Shown here one piece after another: positions 14,526 through 19,765 of a stretch of 19,765 nt of DNA (positions within the stretch are counted from its first letter, which is position 1; each line of letters starts with the position of its first letter). This DNA is from Chloroflexaceae bacterium UBA1466 (GTDB taxonomy: Bacteria > Chloroflexota > Chloroflexia > Chloroflexales > Chloroflexaceae): positions 43,612 to 63,376 of the forward strand of contig DCSM01000031.1 in the NCBI GenBank assembly GCA_002325605.1, read 5' to 3'. Position numbers and translations under genes: made by a program. Under the pieces are notes generated by a model that saw only the letters and a list, made by a program, of their open reading frames with translations, was not told the origin of the DNA and made no database searches.

Positions 14526-15992
14526 CTATCTCACAAAACTTCTATTGCGGGAATTAGAACTGAAAGAGGACATAGACGGCTTTGTTTGTTGTTGTAAAGC
14601 CCAACTAATGCCACTTTGCAAGGTATTTTGCGTGATAATTCCTTGCAAAGAAGCCCCAAGTTGCACGAATTTCATCGCTACATCGGGGCGAATCCCTGTC
14701 AAAACGACTTGCGTTCCGAGCAATCGCGCCATTTGAGCAATCGCCACCAAAGTATCCGCAACTTTTTCATCAACCAACGGTACGCCCGTAATATCCAAAA
14801 GCGCGATCTTAGCTTTATGTTGCTTGATGCCTTGCAACAAAGCTTCTTTTATTTGCAAGCTGCGGCGGGAATCAATCGTACCAATCAAAGGCATGACGAC
14901 CACACTCGCGCTGAGAGGAATAAGTGGCGTAGACATTTCTACCAAAGCCTTCTCTTGCATCTGAATGATCTCTTCTTGCAGCTTTATGCGCTCCGTTTCA
15001 ACTCGTTTTCGTTCGGCCAGTTCTTGTTGCGCGGCGGTGTGAAGGCGAGCATTCTCCAGCACCACTGAAACTAATTGGGCAAACCGATTTAGCGTTTCCA
15101 GGGTTTCGGGATTAAAATCGTGGTCTAGTTCGGGGTAAGCCATGCCCAATACCCCAATCACCGTATCGCCCGAAGTGAGCGGGGCCGCAGCCAAATTGCC
15201 CAAAGCACTTAGGTTGATTTGGGCCGAACGCTCGGCCCATTCCTCGTATCTCCCGACAGACATAGGGCAGCAAGCCTGCCAAACCCGACCCGCCAAACCC
15301 TCCCCAGGCCGCAGTTTAGCCCCCAAATATTCTTGAAAGACCCCAATTGTAATCTTTATCTCTAACACATTTTCTGCTTGATCAACTAAGCAGAGATAGC
15401 CATGGTTTGTATTCAGAAGCTGTCCTGCTCGCTCAATGATGTTTTTGAGCAGATCTGCTGAATCTAAATGATAGATTAGAGCTAAGGTGGTTCCATGCAA
15501 AGCATCTAAAAAGGCATTCTGGCGCTGTATGGCGATTTCTGCATTTTTACGTTCAGTAATATCGCGCAGGACAATAAAAAGAATTGGCTTCCCGTGCATT
15601 GGCACATTACTCATTGTAACTTCAACGAAAAAATCCTCGCCATCGAGTCGCCGATGGAGCCATTCAAAGCGGATACTACTACTTTGGTAGGCTTGGCCGA
15701 TGATTTCGCTCGCTTTGGCCCCTGAAAGGCGGCCATCGGCTTGTCTTTCAGGCGATAAAAGCACGGGATTAAGCGCGAGAAGCTGCGCCTTATTTCGGCA
15801 GCGCATCATCTTGACCATTGCTTCATTGCAGGCCACAAATTTCAGGCCATCCAGTAAAGCCATGGCATCAGCAGCTTTTTCAAAGATGGGCCCGAAATCC
15901 TCAGCCGCTTGATCTTGTTCTCCAAAAAGTAACTCTAATGGACTAAACTGTTGAGTTACCAATTCTTCACTGGGGCTGAAATTAAAATTCAT
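14526..15992 (-). CDS. PAS-GAF-STAS sensor, RsbR-like stress-response protein
   Basis: A soluble signal protein of about 488 residues. In numbering from the longer start, a PAS domain spans about 38-155 (FEKAADAMALLDGLKFVACNEAM, ending LRDITERKNAE), a GAF domain about 165-320 (LRPGEGLAGRVW, AAAPLTSGDTVIGVLGM), a coiled coil 325-358 and an RsbR-type STAS domain 360-470 (ALLDITGVPLVDEKVADTL, VVLTGIRPDVAMKFVQLG). Thr406 matches the phosphorylatable Thr of RsbR-type STAS domains. RsbR proteins build stressosomes with RsbS and RsbT, but neither gene is nearby. A Ser-rich tail ends the protein. I chose ATG 15992 because AGGA lies 6 bases upstream. ATG 16004 would add four residues. It has its own terminator and appears monocistronic. 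Confidence 0.9.
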   Translation of the reverse strand: MNFNFSPSEELVTQQFSPLELLFGEQDQAAEDFGPIFEKAADAMALLDGLKFVACNEAMVKMMRCRNKAQLLALNPVLLSPERQADGRLSGAKASEIIGQAYQSSSIRFEWLHRRLDGEDFFVEVTMSNVPMHGKPILFIVLRDITERKNAEIAIQRQNAFLDALHGTTLALIYHLDSADLLKNIIERAGQLLNTNHGYLCLVDQAENVLEIKITIGVFQEYLGAKLRPGEGLAGRVWQACCPMSVGRYEEWAERSAQINLSALGNLAAAPLTSGDTVIGVLGMAYPELDHDFNPETLETLNRFAQLVSVVLENARLHTAAQQELAERKRVETERIKLQEEIIQMQEKALVEMSTPLIPLSASVVVMPLIGTIDSRRSLQIKEALLQGIKQHKAKIALLDITGVPLVDEKVADTLVAIAQMARLLGTQVVLTGIRPDVAMKFVQLGASLQGIITQNTLQSGISWALQQQTKPSMSSFSSNSRNRSFVR

Positions 15993-16004
15993 CACTTTCC
16001 TCAT

Positions 16005-16285
16005 TCAAAACCACAAACAGAAATAAAGATAATGCTACTATTTTAGCAGATAAAAGTCAAGTTGTGATAAAACTTGTGCAAAGATTCGGTAAAAAGTTAG
16101 TTAATTCCTAAGAGAAGTAGTTTAGGGGTAGGGTAAAAAGCGGCGAGCGAACGGAAAATCTGGGGCCGCAGGCCAGGTCGGCAAACGTTTCTTGATAGCC
16201 TAACCACTTCGTGCTAGAATGGTCAGAGAATCTGGATTAGCTGGGCCTCGCAAAAGCTGTCGCCCCATCAGATTAAGGGGTCGTG
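16005..16285. other. Intergenic region between divergent genes
   Basis: No gene is visible in these 281 bases. For the minus-strand sensor gene, an extended -10 TGCTAAAAT (TAAAAT at 16045-16040) is a weak promoter candidate, and TTGACT (16060-16055) is nearby but badly spaced. A stronger plus-strand promoter is listed separately. The G-rich stretch 16121-16190 has only a small GGCC-GCA-GGCC hairpin. I recognise no structured RNA. Confidence 0.5.
16192..16220 (+). promoter_or_regulatory. Sigma-70 promoter for the small-gene pair
   Basis: TTGATA (16192-16197), exactly 17 bases, then TAGAAT (16215-16220): each hexamer has five of six consensus bases or better. Expected transcript start is about 16227, leaving a leader near 59 bases before the first gene. 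Confidence 0.7.
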
Positions 16286-16504
16286 GTGAGTGAAGACCTT
16301 GTGAGGGCGGTGCGGCAACGGTTGCTCCAGCGCAAACGCCCCACCTTAGCCCAAAGTGAAGCGCTCTTGCAACGAATTTATTTGGCCGAATTAGAAGTTT
16401 CGCTCTTGCAAGCCGCGCTCGCTGAGACTCAGGCGGCGGTGGAAGCAGTCCTCCAGAGCGTGCTCACTTTAGAGATTTCGCCGCAAGAGGAAGCCCACCC
16501 TTGA
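16286..16504 (+). CDS. Small helical protein, unrecognised
   Basis: A 72-residue protein I do not recognise. It is nearly all helix-forming, with heptad-like leucines and alanines from about residue 20 to 62 (for example LYLAELEV-type spacing in QRIYLAELEVSLLQAALAET), suggesting a coiled coil. It has a basic N-terminal part and an acidic tail. The start is GTG. Of two adjacent GTG codons (16283, 16286) I chose the second because AAGGGG lies 5 bases upstream. A good promoter precedes it and a second small gene follows 61 bases later, so it is probably real. It has no cysteines, signal peptide or membrane segment. Size recalls XseB, but the sequence does not match that family. Confidence 0.6.
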   Translation: MSEDLVRAVRQRLLQRKRPTLAQSEALLQRIYLAELEVSLLQAALAETQAAVEAVLQSVLTLEISPQEEAHP

Positions 16505-16565
16505 AGAAAGCTACTTTGGTTTTGTGGGGCTTGATTTTATTTGGCGCAGAAAGGAAACAGGCAGA

Positions 16566-16946
16566 ATGATCATTGAAGAAGAGACCTCTTACCCGCAATG
16601 GGAAACGAACGAACATGGCTGGCACGCAGTGGTTACGCACAATCTTACTTCAAATCAATGGACGGCCTACATTGAATATGCTGATGCTCCATTTTGGCGA
16701 ATTTGGGCGGGGTGTATGTTTGAGCGGTTGCGCCAGGGCCAAGAATGGTGTCGGGCTGAAATTGCCCACCAGATGGGCAAGGGGAATCTGACTCCTCCTC
16801 CCCTGAAAGAAGAACCTACTGAACCTCCCGCGTGGCGCTGGTTGTGGGAAACGCTGGAAAATGAAGTTGGGTTAAGTCGGACAAACGAGATTCGGGCTGA
16901 GATGCTTCAGCGGTTAAGTGAAACCGAAGAAGTGGTGAATTCCTGA
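16566..16946 (+). CDS. Hypothetical Trp-rich soluble protein
   Basis: A 126-residue protein I do not recognise. It is acidic and tryptophan-rich, with the central part NEHGWHAVVTHNL to WTAYIEYADAPFWRIWAGCMFERL resembling a small alpha/beta domain, then a Pro-rich linker (LTPPPLKEEPTEPPAW) and a helical C-terminus. ATG 16566 has AAGGA 10 bases upstream. A GTG at 16524 would add 14 residues with no ribosome site. It shares the promoter and direction of the preceding small gene and converges on the DUF58 operon. No terminator is visible after it. Confidence 0.6.
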   Translation: MIIEEETSYPQWETNEHGWHAVVTHNLTSNQWTAYIEYADAPFWRIWAGCMFERLRQGQEWCRAEIAHQMGKGNLTPPPLKEEPTEPPAWRWLWETLENEVGLSRTNEIRAEMLQRLSETEEVVNS

Positions 16947-16970
16947 TTCCCAACCTGCCTGAAGGATAAT

Positions 16971-17483
16971 TTAGGCCAAGAGCGCCTTGACGCGCTCCCG
17001 CGTCGCTTTGTCGGCGTAAGCTTTTGGTTCCCGCGTCCCGATGCAAAAGCAATAGACTCCCGCGGTAGGGCCGCGCACCTCCACGAGATAGCCTCCACCC
17101 GCAAGGGTGGGGGCTGCTTGTTGGGTGCGCTGATAGGAAGTTGTCCCCTTTCGCGCCCCCGCATCGCCAGCAGGAAAGAGAAGCCCCGTGGGGGGCAAGC
17201 CTGGCCCGTAGAGCGTGATGGTCGGCAGAAAGCCAGCCTCGTGGTGGTGGGTTGGAATAAGCATCGAAAATGGCACTTCAGTCTCTGGGGCCACTTCGAA
17301 GCTATAGTAATCGGCAGCAGCAGGAGCCAATTGGCCATAAAAGGCCTGCGAAAGCTCCACATCCGTAATCGCAAAGGCCGTTTCAGGGGTCGGTGAACCT
17401 TCATTGATCACCTGAAAATGAGCTAAGATAATTTGGCGCAGCAGAGCCATTAAACTGCCAAGGAGAAACAAAAACCGTCCCAA
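16971..17483 (-). CDS. Membrane-anchored beta-sandwich (PPC-like) protein
   Basis: About 170 residues. An N-terminal hydrophobic segment (FLFLLGSLMALLRQIILAHF) is a likely uncleaved signal anchor. The rest looks like an extracytoplasmic beta-sandwich of the bacterial pre-peptidase C-terminal type: GQLAPAAADYYSFEV, FLPTITLYGPGL, GGYLVEVRGPTAGVYCFCIG. A short helical tail follows. I chose TTG 17483 because AAAGGA lies 7 bases upstream. A TTG directly after the DUF58 stop (17507) would add eight residues but has no ribosome site. It is the last gene of the operon. The PPC call is by pattern only and may be wrong, and function is unknown. Confidence 0.6.
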   Translation of the reverse strand: MGRFLFLLGSLMALLRQIILAHFQVINEGSPTPETAFAITDVELSQAFYGQLAPAAADYYSFEVAPETEVPFSMLIPTHHHEAGFLPTITLYGPGLPPTGLLFPAGDAGARKGTTSYQRTQQAAPTLAGGGYLVEVRGPTAGVYCFCIGTREPKAYADKATRERVKALLA

Positions 17484-17507
17484 AGCTTGTTCCTTTCTGG
17501 TTGTCAA

Positions 17508-18452
17508 TCATAAAAACCAACGACGGGCCCTAAGATAGGGCACGATGCGCTGCTCAAGGGGCCAGGTCGTCAAGACCTGAGCATATTTAGCCCCATGGCG
17601 AGCGCAGGTCAAGGCGAGGTTTTCTTGCCAAGCAGCAACATTTTGGCGATAAAGCGCTAACAAATCCTCGTCAAGCGCAAAAGGTAAGCGTTGCCCCGTT
17701 TCAATATCCTCTAATTCCAAAGCTCCCTGAAGGCGAGGATTGATTTCATGGGGATCAATCAGGTGTAAAACTAAAACTTGCCACCGGGGAGGGGGTAAAG
17801 CGCGCAAACCCTCCGCCAACCCCGTAGCAACCAACAAATCTGAAGAGAGAACCAATAAGCCTCCCCGCCGATAGTTGCGGGCATGATTCTGTAAAACCTG
17901 GCCCAAATCGGTCTGTTGCTGAAGGGGGATGGCGGTGAGGTAGCGAAACAACTCTACTAAGCGCCCTTTGCCCGAAGCAGGCCCAAAAGGTCGCCCTGGA
18001 GCGGCCCCAAAGGGGAAAACCGAGAGCCGATCACTGTGGGCCAGCGACAAGTAGCCCAAAGCCGCGACCATCCGCTGGGCCGCTCGCAGCTTGGGCGGCT
18101 GGCCCCAAGCCATACTCCGCGAAGCATCGAGGAGAAGGTGAACATCTACATCTTGTTCAGCTTCGCCCAGCTTGAGGAAGACCGTATCGTGGCGTGCGTA
18201 GGCGTTCCAATCAACATATCGCAAATCATCGCCGATAGTATAGGGGCGATGTTCACTAAAGATGCTGGCGGGCAAATGGCGCAGACTTTGATGTTCCCCC
18301 GCCGAAGGATTGCCCCGCAACGTGCGCTGGTCCTGGATACTAAGCCGCTCCAGCCGCCGCAGGAAGTTCTCATCAAAAAGGGGCCCATCTTCGGCGGGGC
18401 GGCGTTTGGAAACTACTTTAGGGCGCGGGCGAAAAATATTCTTGAACCACAT
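17508..18452 (-). CDS. DUF58 / vWA-like domain protein
   Basis: A 314-residue cytoplasmic DUF58 protein. The signature RPYTIGDDLRYVDWNAYARHDTVFLK (69-94) is complete, followed by a vWA-type metal site DASRSM (109-114), SDRLSVFPFG (140-149) and LSSDLL (202-207). There are no membrane segments. DUF58 proteins usually accompany MoxR AAA+ ATPases and are thought to help assemble or activate envelope or metal proteins. The frame is open far upstream, to 18707, but the family's N-terminus fits ATG 18452. That start overlaps the preceding gene by 35 bases, indicating coupling. The stop is adjacent to the next gene. Confidence 0.88.
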   Translation of the reverse strand: MWFKNIFRPRPKVVSKRRPAEDGPLFDENFLRRLERLSIQDQRTLRGNPSAGEHQSLRHLPASIFSEHRPYTIGDDLRYVDWNAYARHDTVFLKLGEAEQDVDVHLLLDASRSMAWGQPPKLRAAQRMVAALGYLSLAHSDRLSVFPFGAAPGRPFGPASGKGRLVELFRYLTAIPLQQQTDLGQVLQNHARNYRRGGLLVLSSDLLVATGLAEGLRALPPPRWQVLVLHLIDPHEINPRLQGALELEDIETGQRLPFALDEDLLALYRQNVAAWQENLALTCARHGAKYAQVLTTWPLEQRIVPYLRARRWFL

Positions 18453-19719
18453 CTCGTAAATCCGCTGGAATTCGAAGCGGGTCTTGGCCCGCCTGCACAT
18501 TTTCGGTACTTGGGGAACTAGCAGCTTGCTGAAAACCCCCCGCCCCTCCTGCCGCATCTTTCCCCCCATCAGCGGCAGAGGTTGACCCGTCGCCCGAACC
18601 TTCGGCGGCCAAATCGAGCGGGACACCTTCAACTCCCAGGCGTTCAGAAGGTTGATGCTGCCGTTGGTCGCTTGGGGGCCGAGGAGCAGCACTTGGTGCG
18701 CCATCACCTTGCCCTTGACCCTGCTCAGGGGTTTTAGCCTGTTGCTTTTGACCCTGGCCTCCTAGGTTTTCAAGCGCTCCAGCTACCCCTTCTAAGGCTT
18801 GAGCAACTTTTTCGTCGTCGCGCTGGAGGTTGGTCGCATTTTCCCGCAATTGGGCAGCTAAATCAGGAAGGTTCTGATCCAACCCCTTCGCGGCTTCCCA
18901 GAGCGATTCGCCCAGACTACGGCGGGTTTCAGGCGAAATTTGCCCTGCTTGATCCGCCAAACCCCGTAACTTCTGGGCCGCTTCTTCAGGTTTGCCTTGA
19001 TCTAAAGCTTCGGCGGCAGGGCGCGTGACACTCTGGTCGCGCAAGGCATCCGCCAAAGTTTGCAAAGCTTGCTGTTCCAGAGGCGCTGGCGAATTTGAGG
19101 CCGCTGGCGCAGGCGACGGCTCAGGCTGCGGCTCATTATTCTCCTTCAACTCTTCTTCGGGAAATTGCTCATCGGTTAGAGGTGGCGCAAGTTGGGGTAA
19201 CGACTCTTGCGGAGCTGAAAGCTCAAGGGGAGCATCTAAGCCCGCCAAAAGCAAGATTCCGCAGCCCAAAAAGATCACGGAGATCATCCCGCTAAGGTCG
19301 GCCCAGGGAAATTTGCGCCGCTTCTGAACATAGGTTTGAACGTGGCTGGTCGTTTGGTTGGCCTGTTCCAAAAGATAGCCCGCCACGCCCTCAACCTGGT
19401 TGCTTTTGCTCACTTCCAAAGCCGTGACCAATTGTTCATGCAAGTTGAAGCGACGGTCAAGGCGTTCGGCAACTTTGCGGATTGGCTTGCGAGGCTGGAT
19501 TAGAAGTAAAAAGCCAAAAGCTGTGCCGGCCAAGCCAAGGGCTATCTCGATATTGAGTTCTATGGGCCAGCCCAGCCCATACTTGAAGCCCAAGCCCCCT
19601 GCACAGCTCAACAAACTAAAAACTAGAGCTTGGAAACCTTTATGGAGCGTCTGGCGGGCTCCATCCCAGCGATTATTTAGCAATTGTTCTAAGCGTTGTT
19701 GGAAAGATTCTTGGCGCAT
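18418..19719 (-). CDS. Membrane protein with Gln/Pro-rich tail (DUF4175-like)
   Basis: A 433-residue protein with three predicted membrane helices, about 29-49, 57-75 and 141-162. Between helices 2 and 3, KVAERLDRRFNLHEQLVTALEVS (82-104) is a segment typical of large DUF4175-like proteins. After helix 3 the chain is extracytoplasmic or disordered: a Pro/Glu-rich linker (170-215), helical repeats (about 218-325) and a Gly/Gln/Pro-rich region, ending in IPADLRDVVQEYFSPAP. It probably works with the DUF58 partner in an envelope process. AAGGA lies 6 bases before ATG 19719. It is shorter than full-length DUF4175 proteins, so this may be an N-terminal-type version. Function unknown. Confidence 0.8.
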   Translation of the reverse strand: MRQESFQQRLEQLLNNRWDGARQTLHKGFQALVFSLLSCAGGLGFKYGLGWPIELNIEIALGLAGTAFGFLLLIQPRKPIRKVAERLDRRFNLHEQLVTALEVSKSNQVEGVAGYLLEQANQTTSHVQTYVQKRRKFPWADLSGMISVIFLGCGILLLAGLDAPLELSAPQESLPQLAPPLTDEQFPEEELKENNEPQPEPSPAPAASNSPAPLEQQALQTLADALRDQSVTRPAAEALDQGKPEEAAQKLRGLADQAGQISPETRRSLGESLWEAAKGLDQNLPDLAAQLRENATNLQRDDEKVAQALEGVAGALENLGGQGQKQQAKTPEQGQGQGDGAPSAAPRPPSDQRQHQPSERLGVEGVPLDLAAEGSGDGSTSAADGGKDAAGGAGGFQQAASSPSTENVQAGQDPLRIPADLRDVVQEYFSPAP

Positions 19720-19728
19720 ATCTCATCC

Positions 19729-19765
19729 TTAAATGGCCCATTGGTTCCTGAAGCTCTGCCGAAGG
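19729..19765 (-). CDS. C-terminal end of an upstream operon gene (partial)
   Basis: On the minus strand one frame reads LRQSFRNQWAI and stops at TAA 19731-19729, with the next gene's ribosome site overlapping that stop and its ATG 9 bases on. This spacing is what an operon neighbour would show. A MoxR ATPase or another Bat-type gene would be expected there, but eleven residues cannot identify it. Confidence 0.4.
   Translation of the reverse strand, partial: LRQSFRNQWAI

Noticed and set aside
14526..15912. Long forward-strand frames opposite the PAS-GAF-STAS gene
   Set aside because: Their translations lack any family motif and the reverse strand has continuous recognisable domains.
16121..16285. 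Possible structured RNA or riboswitch in the GC-rich leader
   Set aside because: Only a small GGCC hairpin and no core sequence of a known riboswitch, SRP RNA, tmRNA or RNase P could be seen.
16286..16504. XseB (exonuclease VII small subunit)
   Set aside because: Size and helical content are similar, but the conserved XseB pattern of Leu/Glu positions and an adjacent XseA gene are absent.
18453..18707. 85-codon open extension of the DUF58 frame to an earlier start
   Set aside because: It lies wholly within the membrane-protein gene, its translation has no DUF58 features, and the family N-terminus fits ATG 18452. Openness follows from the GC-rich, repetitive tail of the other gene.

Overview
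The window looks like bacterial chromosome, most likely from a Chloroflexota (Anaerolineae-like) organism. That placement is inferred from gene content (a diaphorase-type hoxEFUYH set, a Uma2-family nuclease, a plastid/cyanobacterial-type guanylate kinase, a PAS-GAF-STAS protein and a DUF58 operon). No rRNA or marker gene confirms it. I see no tRNA, rRNA, CRISPR array or insertion sequence.

Region 1 (92-7789, + strand) is a bidirectional NAD-linked [NiFe]-hydrogenase locus of the group 3d / Hox type. A dihydroorotate dehydrogenase-like flavoprotein comes first. A leader follows with a strong terminator-like hairpin and a short Cys-rich reading frame that ends exactly at hoxE. Then come hoxE, hoxF, a Uma2-type PD-(D/E)XK nuclease gene, hoxU, hoxY, hoxH, the maturation protease hoxW and a stand-alone cNMP-fold protein. 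Most junctions are ATGA overlaps or gaps of a few bases. HoxE, HoxF and HoxU form the NADH-oxidising diaphorase, HoxY and HoxH the hydrogenase dimer, and HoxW trims HoxH after nickel insertion.

Region 2 (7855-10415, - strand) is a visibly AT-richer Type II restriction-modification island in the order controller, endonuclease, methyltransferase. The controller promoter carries a perfect 14+14 bp inverted repeat, and an 11-base copy of its arm lies before the methyltransferase. A hairpin at 7820-7849 separates the island from the converging hox operon.

Region 3 (10561-14440, + strand) holds guanylate kinase, a YqeY/GatB-like protein with an insertion, a CopA-type Cu+ P-type ATPase and a minimal nucleotidyltransferase (MNT) with no HEPN partner. 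The guanylate kinase promoter has an extended -10 that overlaps its first possible ATG, so the mRNA may be leaderless.

Region 4 (14526-15992, - strand) is a PAS-GAF-STAS sensor of the RsbR type with its own terminator. A consensus promoter (16192-16220) then drives two small unrecognised genes on the + strand.

Region 5 (16971-19765, - strand) is an operon of a Gln/Pro-rich membrane protein, a DUF58/vWA-like protein and a membrane-anchored beta-sandwich (PPC-like) protein, with the tail of another gene at the right edge.
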